Shown here in pieces: positions 13,073-23,169 of a stretch of 64,000 bases of DNA. The position numbers and the translations under genes are program-made. Source of the DNA: Sepiola atlantica. Taxonomy: Eukaryota; Mollusca; Cephalopoda; Sepiida; Sepiolidae. Position 1 is the first letter of the stretch, and each line of letters begins with the position of its first letter. The DNA is taken from positions 1,240,001 through 1,304,000 of the forward strand of contig CAUVYP010000587.1 in the NCBI GenBank assembly GCA_963556195.1. The letters run 5' to 3'. The notes beneath the pieces were generated by a model. The model saw nothing but the letters and a program-made list of their open reading frames with translations, ran no database searches and was not told where the DNA came from.

Positions 13073-13540
13073 GTACATAAATGTAATCTTCTATCGATAC
13101 CATGAGTTTCAGAAAAACATGTGAAGGTCCCACCGCCTGGTTAAATACGCCGAATGTAAGCGATTCTTAAGTCGATGCTTTCACAATTAAAGCATCGATT
13201 GATCGGTATTTTAAGCTCTTTCAAATAAGTTAGATGCTAAAGGTTTATAGAGAAAAGAATTGCTATACATCAAATTTTGTTTCATATTACGTCATACATT
13301 TTTTTTGAAAAGGGGCGCACGTTAGCGTCAATAATATGTATGTGTTTGGCATAATCCTAAACTATAGAACTTTTATTATGAATTATGAAATATGTATTTT
13401 AGGCAACAGGATGAGAAACGCAGGCACATAATTTATATTTTGTAAACTTTAAAATTAGGGGGGCCTGCGAATTATTACCATACCTTCCAAAGAGAAAAAA
13501 GAGCATTAAAATGTAAAATTAATGCTATATTTATTGCTTA
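13073..13540. other. AT-rich sequence, no gene
   Basis: No recognisable gene. It may be the body of a non-autonomous Helitron that ends at 13569, since the terminus follows directly, but no 5' end was found. Confidence 0.35.
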
Positions 13541-13568
13541 TACCCGTCCTGGAACGGGTATTCTGCTA

Positions 13569-13569
<1 letters not shown>
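13541..13569 (+). mobile_element. Helitron-like 3' terminus with 7-bp hairpin
   Basis: TACCCGT (13541-13547) pairs perfectly with ACGGGTA (13554-13560) around a 6-base loop. It is followed by TTCTGCTAG ending at 13569 and then T. A hairpin a few bases before CTAG, with T following, is the classic 3' end of a Helitron. The host side is a (TA)n tract. The 5' end was not located. Confidence 0.55.

Positions 13570-13653
<84 letters not shown>
13570..13653. repeat. (TA)n microsatellite
   Basis: An uninterrupted alternating TA run of about 84 bases, starting at the predicted Helitron insertion point. Confidence 0.97.
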
Positions 13654-13655
<2 letters not shown>

Positions 13656-14386
13656 TAAATTACGTGTACAACAGAATGGTAGGATTAATTTTAGAGGAAG
13701 CATTATTAAAATCAATGAAACAGACGAGTGAGGAAAAAAAAAAAAAAAAGGAAAATTGTTAAAATTACCTTAAGGCCTTGTCGTCTGACCCTCTGAGAGG
13801 AAACGTCAGAATGGTAAATTAAAAACTAAAAGTCGAATGAGAAATGAAGGGGGGAGAAAAAAAAAAAAAATAAAACTTATTTCAGTTGGAGAAACGAATG
13901 AGAAGGGGAAAAAAAAAAAAAAAAAAAAAAAAAAATTAAATCTCTCAACGTTATGGTGGCTTTGAATCATTAAAGATCTCCAACTGATGTTTCAAAATCT
14001 TTTGTCTACACAGGCTAGGTCGATAGTTGTTAATGACTAACGCCTCAAGAATATTGAGATGGTAGCTCGTAAGGAGTTTGATTAGTTTCATTAGTTTTAT
14101 TCGTAAATATTCTAAATATATTCCAAAAACAGATATTGGATTTTTTTATATATGTAGAAGTATTTGAAGCACAGACATTTATAGAAGTTACCTTTATTTT
14201 TGATAATGTTGCATTATAAAATGAAAATAGTTCACATTTCTCTCTCTCTCTATTTCGTCGTTCAAATGTTTAACCGAAGAAAAGGTGCATAAACGTCGTC
14301 TCCTCCTCCTTCCACGCTGAAGCGACATAGTGAGCGGGGTCAGTTAATGGTTTAATTAAGTTAATTTTGATCTACTTAACGACTTC
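13654..14386. other. A-rich patches, no gene
   Basis: Three adenine runs (about 13735-13749, 13859-13870 and 13909-13935) are each preceded by a similar AATGAGAA or GAATGAG word, so they may be copies of one short A-tailed sequence. No coding hallmark was seen. Confidence 0.4.
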
Positions 14387-14457
14387 ATTTAGTTAGCTCA
14401 GTGGTAAAGTCACGACTTTTCAGCCAGATGTTACGGTTTCGATTCCAAGTCTCTCCT
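14387..14457 (+). other. tRNA-like sequence (SINE head or pseudo-tRNA)
   Basis: A box-A-like TAGCTCAGTGG (14394-14404) is followed at the expected distance by a box-B-like GGTTTCGATTCC (14435-14446), which has one extra T compared with the usual GGTTCGANTCC. The D stem and acceptor stem do not pair properly, so it is not a functional tRNA. A tRNA-derived SINE or a pseudogene is more likely. Confidence 0.5.
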
Positions 14458-14991
14458 TCCAACTTCTTTGTTGTTTATTTTGAATTTCTTTAGGAGCATG
14501 ACACACGTACGTACACATTAACGTATTAATATATAGATATGGCGGTTTCCAGGGAGGGAGGTCTCCTATTTTGATTTACCATTCCTACAGGGCGCCACAT
14601 GGAACAGTTTTATACAGGTAATTCATATTCCTTTTTTTGTTTCTTTGCTCAGAAAAGTACTGATTTTACTAGAATAAACCATAATTCTAAACGACACCTA
14701 ACATTTTTTTAAACATAACTCAATCCCATAACTATGTTACATTTTAGCATAGGAATACGAAGGCATTAAAGAAAACAACGTTGATTAACTCACAGTTAAT
14801 ATAAGTATATATATTAACTGTGAAAAAATGTGTTCTAGTTTGAATTGTATCATGAATAAATATACACTCATCATAATTTTAAAAAATATTTACCTGTGAA
14901 TATTGGAAGAAACACTGATTAGTCAAACTACCAACTATATCAGTTATGAGAAGGCATTGTATTGAGGCATAGCCTTTACAAAAGTAGTGAC
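14458..14991. other. AT-rich sequence with a small hairpin
   Basis: No gene. A perfect 12-bp inverted repeat (CACAGTTAATAT with ATATTAACTGTG, about 14791-14822) is present. Confidence 0.45.
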
Positions 14992-15155
14992 ATTCCATGA
15001 AAATGCCAGTATACTGCAATCTAAGATGAACATTCATATACACTAAACACTAAATTTACAAAAGCAAAGAAATTCCCAAATTTTTACACTTTTATTGTCA
15101 TTAAGGGTATGCGAGCACAACAGGGCTATGTATTTTACTGGTAGGAATTTTTCTT
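14992..15155 (+). repeat. Left arm of long inverted repeat
   Basis: This 164-base arm is almost perfectly complementary to 15800-15981. The arms share, among others, ATTCCATGAAAATGCCAG at the outer end and GGTAGGAATTTTTCTT at the inner end. The only large difference is an 18-base insertion in the right arm. Confidence 0.92.
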
Positions 15156-15799
15156 CAGCGCAAAACAAGGGAATTCGGCTGGAACTCATCGTATTCTTTT
15201 ATTGACAAACGTTCTGATCGATCTGATGTTCTTAGGGAAGCTACCTAATATCGACTGGGCCTAGTTCGATCCAGTAAGAAGTTAGACTTTGGCTGTAGGC
15301 TACGTGTTGAACCATTAGGCAAAGTCACCAAGTAAGAACCGAAATAAAGTGCCATTCTGTTGCCTATATTTGTGATATTAGAGCCGTAGAGTACTGTTTT
15401 TAGTTCAGAGAAAACGAAAATTTCAGAGAAATGAAAAATACCAAGGTTTACAGTTCACATTTTTTAATTCATAAGATTTAAAATTCTTGTTTGAATTGTA
15501 AAAAAATGTATTGTATTGTTGAAGAAATACAATAAAAATCGTTTATATATAAAAATAAATGGTGAAAGTTGTTAATTCTAATAAATTAAAGTGTGAAACT
15601 AAAAATTGACTTATATACAACAAGAATACCTTCATTTTCCTTAATACATAAAAATGCTGGTTGTGTCGTATGAATAATGGTTCCACTCGGGCGTGATTGA
15701 TAAGGATACTATAAAGGTAAGTAAAATACCAGGTAAAATGTTTATTGGCAATGCTTATATTAACAGTGCTAAAATAGTAACAATGTTTATATTTTTTAT
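15156..15799. other. Spacer of the long inverted repeat
   Basis: 644 bases with no gene hallmark. A minus-strand open frame (15543-15860) runs from the spacer into the right arm, has no recognisable domain and is probably spurious. Confidence 0.5.
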
Positions 15800-15981
15800 A
15801 AGAAAAATTCCTACCAGTAAAATACATAGCCCTGTTGTGCTCGCATACCCTTAATGACAATAAAAGTGTAAAAATTTGGGAATTTCTTTGCTTTTGTAAA
15901 TTTAGTGTTTAGTGTATATGAATGTTCATCTTAACCCTATTAAGGGCATATGATTGCAGTATACTGGCATTTTCATGGAAT
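15800..15981 (-). repeat. Right arm of long inverted repeat
   Basis: Reverse complement of 14992-15155, with an extra 18 bases (ACCCTATTAAGGGCATAT, about 15931-15948) near the outer end. That insert contains a CCCT..AGGG mini-palindrome. Confidence 0.92.
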
Positions 15982-17176
15982 AGTCAAGGTATTTAGGAGT
16001 TCAAATGTTGTCGTTAAGAAGCTGGTTGTTCGACAGTGGTCAGCTGAGTTTGTGTATCCTGTGTGCGTAGAAGTCCGTCAGAAATGTGAGAAGGCGAGGG
16101 TAAAAGTATCCAATTCAAAGGATCCAGGATGAAGATTATCGGTCAAAGTTCGATGTATAGCAAAGTGTACATTGCCAAACTTTCAAGCTTCCAGGCAGAT
16201 TAGTGTTTTTAAGGGTTACAAATAGGGATTTAAAAACCGATAGTTCAGGGCCGTTGTCGAGTGAGTGTATTTCTTGGAGGTGACAGTTAAAATGGTTATT
16301 TTTGTCTGCTGGAAAGGAAGGGAGCTGTAGGTGGGGGTATAGGTAATGATGTAGCGGGAAGGAATACCATTCAAGAGAAATGAATGAATATATAAATAAT
16401 TGTGGTGTATCCTTTTTATTTTCCACCACACTGGAATATTATTTCCATAATTTTCATTATATACATGTATATATATATATAAGTTCAGATTACTGAACTT
16501 ATATAAATTCAGGAGTTATACTTGCTGACATTAATTCCAATACGTGTATATTATGTAATCTCAATATGGAATTGATCCTTAAGCCCCTTAATCAGCTTCA
16601 AAACATTTTATAATACATCCTGCCCCACCAAAACGAATCTCATTTTCTCAAGAAAGATCAAGATGTTCCTTTTAAAAAATAAAACGGCAAAACATATTTT
16701 GCTAATAGTTTTGATAACACTCTTAATTAGATAGAACCTCACTTTATAAAAAGTACGAAACTATAAGAATTATTTCCCCTTGAACTTTCTTGAAAAAATA
16801 ATCTTCGTTATTTTTGAAACAGATTGATTATACAATATTTTGAAGATAATCAGAACTCTTCAAACTTGATCTCATCCTGTATTTTGACATTTTCACGTTT
16901 TTAGCTTGTTACGTGTAGGTGAATAAGTTGCATCATTTTCATCGTTCAAGACAAGTTATTGACATATTTCTATCACAAGTTGTTCATATTGAAGTTGGTA
17001 AAGAATTTGTGCAGACGCAGAAAGTGATTACATTGTTAATTTTGAATCCTGTCGAAAGGTAGTAATAAATTGGATTTCTGAAACGCGCGTACATATGGAT
17101 ACTATTGCTGTGTGTTGAAAGTGTTGGAGCATGATTAAAATATACAAATGATTTCATAAATGTGGTATTCTACTGA

Positions 17177-17179
<3 letters not shown>
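15982..17179. other. AT-rich sequence, no gene
   Basis: No family hallmark. It contains a perfect hairpin at 16476-16505. Short frames at 15950-16132 (plus) and 16136-16429 (minus) have no recognisable domain. Confidence 0.4.
16476..16505. other. Perfect 13-bp hairpin, 4-base loop
   Basis: TATATAAGTTCAG pairs with CTGAACTTATATA around ATTA. It lacks the T-run of a terminator, so it is probably a sequence feature next to a TA tract with no inferred role. Confidence 0.8.

Positions 17180-17253
<74 letters not shown>
17180..17253. repeat. (TA)n microsatellite
   Basis: Uninterrupted TA run of about 74 bases. Confidence 0.97.
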
Positions 17254-17259
<6 letters not shown>

Positions 17260-18111
17260 AAATATATGTTTGTATAAATATGAAGGGAAGTCTTTTCTTC
17301 GTTTATGCCTAAAGATGAAAGTAAAAATTGTTGGGTGACGTTTTTATCATGAACGGAACAGTATTTTTCCTTTCTTCCTACTTTCAATAATAAATTTATG
17401 TCCCTCTTTCAAAATTAATGAATGTATATATGTATCACACTATGAAATAAGAACGCTCCAGAATGATATGTTTAAAATGTTATAACATTGGATTTTACAC
17501 CGTCATTTTTATTTCAGTTTTTTAATGAAATAAATAAATAATTACGTCTGCATTTCTCTTAAATTTAAAAATAAAGACTGAACTAAGTATTTGAATTGTT
17601 GATTTAAAAAGATAAACAATAATCATAAAGGAATCTCCATAAGCTTCTGATTAAATCAAAATATTCACTTTGATTTGTTATACGAGTGTGACCTTTTATC
17701 ATTTTGATTCGAATAAATATCGTAAATATAACATCTCCACAGACAATGTATGGAATTTTGTCATCGAAATAAAGTTCTATTCTTGCACGTGGAATTGTGG
17801 GAATATTCCTCTTTAATAAGAGCTGAAATTCAAAATAGAGTGATAGCTTCTGGAGAGAAGGAACGACAACCGTGCATAAAAGTAAACAATTTTATTTAGT
17901 CATATAATAAATAATGATACACAGCTGAAATCGTTTTCACAGAAAGGAGAGTGTTTGCGGATACATGACTTTGCGAGAACTTATGATTAAAAAACATTTT
18001 GGTAAAAGCTGACACGAGATGGTCCGACACGGACTTGATCGTGATTAGTAAACCTCGGCCCATTGATGGTGGGTATCAGGGAAAGTGGGTTGTCTGCCAA
18101 GGACTGCTTTT
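17254..18111. other. AT-rich sequence, no gene
   Basis: Nothing recognisable on either strand. Confidence 0.4.
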
Positions 18112-18775
18112 TTCAACATAGTTCACCCCAAATAAGACAAGTTGCCACTATAGACGTAAAGGCTACAGAGAATTAGGGTGATAGTTTTTTTGGGGGGTGG
18201 GGGTCATCCTAAATTGGGAGTTTGCAGCGAAATGCTTGTTCAGATTCGATTTAAATTTCTGCATGTCCGTTCAGTCGGGGAAACAGATTGCAGGAAGGGA
18301 GTTCCAAAGGCCGGAAGCTCGAGAAAAAAGCTATTGTAATATAGAAGGCTCTCCGGCATATGGAGACCTCCAAAGTGAAAGGATGGGATTTAGCTGATTG
18401 TCGGGTTGGTCGAGTGTATTTACGTCGAGGGGGCACCAGAGCACCAAGTTCATCGGAACACATTCAATTGAAGTACTTGTAAAACAAGCTCAAGGATGCA
18501 ACATTGCAGCGATTGGACAGGGGTTGGAGATTGGTGGAAAGTGAGGAACCTATTTAGATTAGAGACTTTTTTTTGGACATTGTCTAAGAGGGAAAGACTA
18601 GTGGATGGTGCAGCAGCCGAAATGTGAAAACAATACTCCATGCATGGGTGGATGGTGACTTTGTACAGATATAGGATACTGTCAGGTGTGAGAAGATTTC
18701 TAGCACGGCAGCCTTGGCAATGTCTTCTACGTATTTGTTATGGGTTTCATATAGATTGACCCACGTTACCCCTAA
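18112..18775 (-). mobile_element. LINE family A 3' end (RT C-terminus and tail)
   Basis: On the minus strand it encodes the C-terminal part of the LINE RT. A segment AAAPSTSLSLLDNVQKKV (18600-18545) is followed after a frameshift by CSDELGALVPPRRK (18460-18420) and a Ser-His-Pro-Phe-rich end typical of Jockey/CR1-like ORF2 C-termini. The 3' tail (about 18220-18112) with GGCAACTTGTC... and TTTGGGGTGAACTATG words matches the tails at 38578 and 44280-44310. It is broken by frameshifts and 5'-truncated next to the Gypsy LTR. Confidence 0.8.
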
Positions 18776-18817
18776 GAGAGCAATGGTTGGGTTACATGTT
18801 GGTCAATCCATTCTACA

Positions 18818-18977
18818 TGTTATGTATCAAGTTACGCCCCTTGGGTGAAATTTTTCATCCGGCCAGAGGGCGCCTTTGTTGTGATTGTTGTTGTTGTTGT
18901 GAATATATAAAGAAGGTAATTTAACAGGTTTGGACTTGCTTGTGTCTTGACACTCAGTGAACGGTACAGACTTAACA
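18818..18977 (+). mobile_element. 5' LTR of Ty3/Gypsy element G1
   Basis: A 160-base segment starts TGTTATG and ends TTAACA, so TGTTA...TAACA form perfect 5-bp terminal inverted repeats. It contains a TATATAAAG promoter-like box near 18903-18912. It is followed after AT by TGGCGACGAGG, a plausible tRNA primer-binding site, and then by gag. The matching 3' LTR was not found after the integrase, so this boundary rests on structure, not on LTR comparison. Confidence 0.7.
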
Positions 18978-18979
18978 AT

Positions 18980-18990
18980 TGGCGACGAGG
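18980..18990 (+). other. Putative primer-binding site of G1
   Basis: TGGCGACGAGG lies two bases after the LTR end. Gypsy elements commonly have a TGG-starting PBS here, complementary to a tRNA 3' end. The donor tRNA cannot be named from this alone. Confidence 0.55.
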
Positions 18991-19108
18991 TAGTAGAAAA
19001 CAATGCGAGGAAGGGATTTGGAAGATTAACACCAACAATTAGCCGGAAGTTTAAAAAAGTAAACACACTCATTGGATGTGTTGGGAGTTCCTAGAAGCAT
19101 AAGAAACA

Positions 19109-19655
19109 ATGGCGTTGATGGGCACTTTATGGGATGGAACGATGTCGAGGAGTCCTAGAATAACTACGCGTGGAGTTTTTTCATAACCAATGATATTAAG
19201 AGTGAAGGGAAGAAAAAGGCGATTTTATTATCGGTTATTGGTGCAAAACACTATACTGTGTTAAGAGGTTTAGCAGGTAATCGTCCAGAAAAGAAAACGT
19301 TTGATGAACTAGTTGAGCTGATGCAGAGACATGTTAAACCAGCACCTAATGTGATTCATGAAAGATTCTTGTTCAACACGAGGCACAAAAGGAGGAAGAG
19401 TCTATAAGTGACCATGTGGCTGCATTAAGGAAAATGTCCGAACACTGCAATTTTAAAGAGAGCGTCGGTGAATACATACGGGACCGCTTAGTCTTCTACT
19501 GAGCGAAAAGGGTTCTAACGTTGAATCAACTATTGAAATAGTAGTGCCAATTGAATCAGTCCGGAAATATTCTAAATGAATGCAGGAAACATTTTCCGAT
19601 TATGAAAACCCAATACACAAATTACCCTTGAAACGGGAGTGTTACAGATGTTGTA
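19109..19655 (+). pseudogene. G1 gag, disrupted
   Basis: From ATG at 19109 the peptide begins MALMGTL, as gag proteins of this Gypsy group do. After a frameshift and a stop (TAG, likely once Trp) the capsid-like core is clear: FFITNDIKSEGKKKAIL, then VIGAKHYTVLRGLAG, FDELVELMQRHVKP and, after another shift, a SDHVAALRKMSEHCNF motif and RDRLVF. The start of a CCHC zinc knuckle (ECYRC) is at about 19634-19648. The frame is then cut by the nested element. The knuckle resumes at 23177. Confidence 0.8.
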
Positions 19656-19687
19656 GTACCATGTGAACCGACCGTTTGGCCAAAGGG

Positions 19688-19934
19688 GTTAATCTTGGGA
19701 CCGGCACCAGTGTGATCCTATCGTGACCTGGGGAGTCACTCTTTTATCAATGTAACAAACTTACTTTGCATCAACGTGGCACGTTGTCTTGGGGGGTATA
19801 TCTTGGTGTGGCAACGTTGCTTTGGGGCGTTTATCCTTGTTGCGGCATCCATGAGGCAGGATCTTTTATCCTAGGGACAACATGTGCACGTAATTACTCG
19901 CCGTTCTTATCAGTGAGCAATCATCGTCTCTGTC
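19688..19934 (-). repeat. G2 long terminal repeat, left copy
   Basis: Shares almost every base with 22897-23161, from GTTAATCTTGGGACC to CATCGTCTCTGTC. The right copy has about 17 additional bases (after CCTAGG) and a few substitutions, so the copies have diverged since insertion. Given minus-strand gag, this copy is the 3' LTR. Confidence 0.85.
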
Positions 19935-20900
19935 GTTTTTTCGTCTGGAACCGGCTAGCGTGGAGGGACCATCGTGCTGCAAAAGAACCTTATTTCTAAT
20001 AAGGAAAGAAAAACATTTATCCGTTTTCTTATAAAAATATATATTTATTTTACTGAAGACATTTTGATAACTTTTCGGGAACCGTAACAAAATGCGTCTT
20101 CTAGGTTCGAATTCAAAACCCTATCTGCGTTTGCCAAATCTCTTAACGAGAGAGAGAAAGAGAATGAGGGGAAGTGAGAGAGAAGGAGAGAGACAGAGAT
20201 AGAGAGAGAGAAAGAGGGAATACAGACACAATCAGTTTATACAATCAAATGTTTATATTTGAGTTTCATAACCGATTTCTCAAATGATGACTGCCTGACC
20301 CCGTCATTAATTGTTTTGACCATTATATTTCCTTCGTCAGGATCAAGTATGATTCTCTTCCCATCTGACTTTGATATATGAAATATAAACAATTCAACTT
20401 TAGTTACAACCTCTTTGTTGAACCATCAAGCTTTCCCGAAACCTCAGCGCAAGCCTGGCACAAGGCTTACGAATATTACGCATTGTGCGACACACGCCCC
20501 TCTCTTATTTTGACCTTTGGCTGTGCAACCAGCAAAGGTCACTGGTGATTTCTGGCACAATGCTCACTGCGTACAAATATATGTCTTTTTACTCATAGTC
20601 AAAAAAACGACCGTATTAATTTCAGATTTTATTATCTGTCTCTTCATGAATATACATTTCTGTCTTTATAACATTTTTACTCTCGTCTTCTCTCCTAAAA
20701 TATAAGCTCATCTCAGGGTTTTTCTTTCTCTCTTTTTTTTCTTTTTAGAAAAACATGTTACCCCTTAATATTTTTTTTTAATAGACATTTTATATATAGT
20801 CATTTTACTTGACTACTTTCATTAAAAGTCGTAGATTTTTCAACAGTTTTTTCTTTGATAAAAACATCAGTATTATTAATTTCAGTTAGGTTTTTATTTT
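19935..20900 (-). other. G2 internal region of unknown content
   Basis: This is where pol would lie, but no RT, RNase H or integrase hallmark is visible. A short coding-like minus-strand segment (20360-20250, with ILDPDEGNIMVKTINDG) is open and not obviously random; it may be a relic of pol or of an extra reading frame. A GA-rich patch lies at 20150-20215 and a 27-bp tandem duplication at about 20911-20963. Confidence 0.45.
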
Positions 20901-20901
20901 T

Positions 20902-21345
20902 TTATGGTTGATGACCTTTTCCCCTCTGCCCCCAGATGACCTTTTCCCCTCTGCCCCCAGACAACTCTAAAACGAATTCCTTGGTCGTTTCAAGAAGCCT
21001 TTTAGTTTTGCCGTCTGCTATTTTTAGTTTATTGGGGGTGGGTAATTTGGGAAATCTTTTCAATTGAGGTTTTCTCAGATAGTCGATCCGTGTTTGGGAA
21101 GTGTTAAAGGTGACAGTATTTCTGAGGTCCCCACGAGCCACATGCATATGTGCTGTGGGTAGGTGTGGAGACACGTTAATTGTCTCTACCATGGGTTTTC
21201 CTTTTTGGACTGGTGTCTTACGACGAGGTGACTTCTTTTTAGTCTGCTTTTTCTCAACAGATCTAACAGTGGCGATGCATAGTGGAAACTCCACTTTTTT
21301 CAGTGAGGTATTAATACCAAGTGGTATATTTACTCCTTTAACCTT
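20902..21345 (-). pseudogene. G2 region after protease, unrecognised
   Basis: An open minus-strand stretch of about 148 codons continues, one frame shifted, from the protease. It begins with HPNRLKVKGVNIPLG and is basic and Lys-rich (EKKQTKKKSPRRK), with no catalytic motif known to me. The last residues come from a 27-base tandem duplication (GATGACCTTTTCCCCTC words), so the C-terminus is probably altered. It may be the protease-RT linker of an element whose RT has been deleted. Confidence 0.5.
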
Positions 21346-21357
21346 CAATCGGTTAGG

Positions 21358-21662
21358 GTGAAAGTTATTTGGGCTCGGTTTCTATTCAACCAATCTGCGC
21401 CCAATATCAACTCTCGATCCAAGTTCGGAGTGATGTATAACCTTGACGAAGCCTTTACCTTCCTCACTTTAACTGGTAAGTTAGCCATATTTTTGAGAAC
21501 CATCTTTTGTCCGTTTGCGAGTGTAACGGTTACATTCGAATTCTTCAGTTCTCGTTTTTCCGATTGTAATTCCTCAAAAACTGATGTTTTGAGGAGCGAG
21601 ACCTCTGATCCAGTGTCAATCAGTGCCTTTATCGGTCAGCCCCTTATCTTCACCATAAAACC
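21358..21662 (-). pseudogene. G2 aspartic protease
   Basis: On the minus strand, PIKALIDTGSEVSLLK contains the catalytic DTG motif of retroviral-type aspartic proteases (about 21625-21600). About 70 residues on comes ILGADWLNRN, the second conserved (I/L)-L-G-x-D-(W/F)-(L/I) motif. In such elements this enzyme processes Gag-Pol. A stop precedes the DTG segment and a frameshift follows it, so it is broken. It sits directly downstream of gag in the G2 orientation. Confidence 0.75.
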
Positions 21663-22051
21663 CATTCCGGAGCCTTGTTGGCGGAGTTTGTTTCCCTGGG
21701 CTCCTTTATGTCTTCTAGTTTCTTTTCTTAATTTATCATGTCTTCGGTGGGCCTGTTTTTAACCGCTTTTATCACCTCCCTTACATCCATGCCCTTTGGG
21801 GTTCATATTTCGCCGGGGTCCTTCTTTTTTCGAAGACTTAACATGGTTACATGTTCGGGTAACCGGCGTCGGTTCATGCCGGTCGTGATGTGTGGTTTGC
21901 GAGAGTACCCTGGTCTTTCTGTTTCTTGGGTTGAAGTTATTTACTTCTCTCTCAGATGACCATGGGCAGTCCTGTTCTCGCCTGTTATGGCTAAAATGCC
22001 CTCGCCGCGGTCTCGTATATTTCGCCGAAGCGTACCCACAAAACTTACTCC

Positions 22052-22786
22052 TTACAGCTTTTGTAACTTTGCTACAACTGTAGCAACCATAGGTTTTCTC
22101 TGACCCGTCCCCGCTGTAGTCTTGGGTGCCCTAAATCTATTAGAGGTCCCCCCTAAATCCCTGCTGCCAGTGAACGCCTTTGAATATAAGCTATCATTTA
22201 GATAAGTTTGTTCCTTTCCGTAGCCACTTCGGATTCGCTCGTAGAGCTTTTCACTTTGTCTCGCAGCAGATAAAGCTTCCGATAGTGTTGTCGGATTGGA
22301 TCTGGCCACATCCTCCTTAATGAAGGGGTTAATTAAAGCATCTATGAAAAATTCAGCTAGGTGCACTTGCACAGCTGAACTTTCCCTCATATCTGCATCC
22401 CTGTATGCTAACTTAGAAAGTCGGTTCATCCTATTAGCCAAGTTAGCGAGTGCTTCACCTCGATTTTGCCTTATTCTTATTATGGCCCTGGCGGCATCGG
22501 CGGTATTTATAACCTCGCCATACTGTGACGCTACCTCCTCGAGCAGGTATTTACTGGTTGCATTCGGATGGTCGTCGAGATATTCTCCGATCCATTCCGA
22601 AGGTAGACCGTCTGAAAAGTCATATGCCAGGTTTAATAGCTCTGGGTCTGTTAGATTATAGACCCGCTCTTTCTTTTTCAGAGCAGCTAGCCATGGCCTT
22701 AAGTCAGACGATCTTCCAGTAAATATTGGGATCTTCGATCCACCTGTGATCACTCTATTTAAGGGAGTTGGATTAGTGCTAGCCAT
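22052..22786 (-). CDS. G2 gag-like protein (about 244 codons)
   Basis: An open frame on minus starts at the Met of MASTNPTPLNRV (ATG at 22786-22784); an earlier in-frame Met at 22840 gives an untypical leader. The middle has KIPIFTGRSSDLRPWLAAL, then DGLPSEWIGEYLDDHPNA, and IIRIRQNRGEALANLANRM, the layout of Ty3/Gypsy capsid-type gag (FxG..D...W, then Q..E....F..R-like helices). It ends just before a cysteine-rich stretch (CYSC, then RRGHFSHNRREQDCPW in the next frame near 22080-21960), which is probably the zinc knuckle lost by a frameshift. It would form the virus-like particle of the element. Best-preserved reading frame of G2. Confidence 0.7.
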   Translation of the reverse strand: MASTNPTPLNRVITGGSKIPIFTGRSSDLRPWLAALKKKERVYNLTDPELLNLAYDFSDGLPSEWIGEYLDDHPNATSKYLLEEVASQYGEVINTADAARAIIRIRQNRGEALANLANRMNRLSKLAYRDADMRESSAVQVHLAEFFIDALINPFIKEDVARSNPTTLSEALSAARQSEKLYERIRSGYGKEQTYLNDSLYSKAFTGSRDLGGTSNRFRAPKTTAGTGQRKPMVATVVAKLQKL

Positions 22787-22896
22787 TTTGTCTATTTCTT
22801 TTTTTATAGCAGACGTTAAACAAAAAAGCTCTATGCACAAATAATGTTTATAAATTATTTACCAACAAATTCAGAGTAAATGAGAGCAGAAGAAAA

Positions 22897-23161
22897 GTTA
22901 ATCTTGGGACCGGCACCAGTGTGATCCTATCGTGACCTGGGAAGTCACTCTTTTATCAATGTAACAAACTTACTTTGCATCAACGTGGCACGTTGTCTTG
23001 GGGGGTATATCTTGGTGTAGCAACGTTGCTTTGGGGCGTTTATCCTTGTCGCGGCATCCATGGGGCAGGATCTTTTATCCTAGGGGCGTTAGGCCGATCT
23101 GTTACAACATGTGCACGTAATTACTCGCCGTTCTTATCAGTGAGCAATCATCGTCTCTGTC
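22897..23161 (-). repeat. G2 long terminal repeat, right copy
   Basis: Pairs with 19688-19934 as direct repeats. In the G2 orientation this is the 5' LTR. It contains the GCGTTAGGCCGATCTGT stretch missing from the left copy. No clear TGG-type primer-binding site is visible next to it. Confidence 0.85.
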
Positions 23162-23169
23162 TGTTGTAC

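Larger units (their letters stand above)
19656..23166 (-). mobile_element. Nested LTR element G2, minus orientation
   Basis: Direct repeats of about 250-265 bases at 19688-19934 and 22897-23161 flank an internal region holding gag (22786-22052) and protease (21660-21358) on the minus strand. The insertion splits the zinc-knuckle codons of G1 gag. GTAC is present at both junctions (about 19656-19659 and 23167-23170), a possible 4-bp target duplication. No RT, RNase H or integrase motif was found in the 1 kb left of 20900, so this copy looks internally deleted and non-autonomous. The exact LTR ends are uncertain because the left copy carries about 30 extra bases before the shared part. Confidence 0.8.

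Noticed and set aside
16476..16505. Rho-independent terminator
   Set aside because: Hairpin without a T-run, AT-only outer stem, and the genome is eukaryotic.
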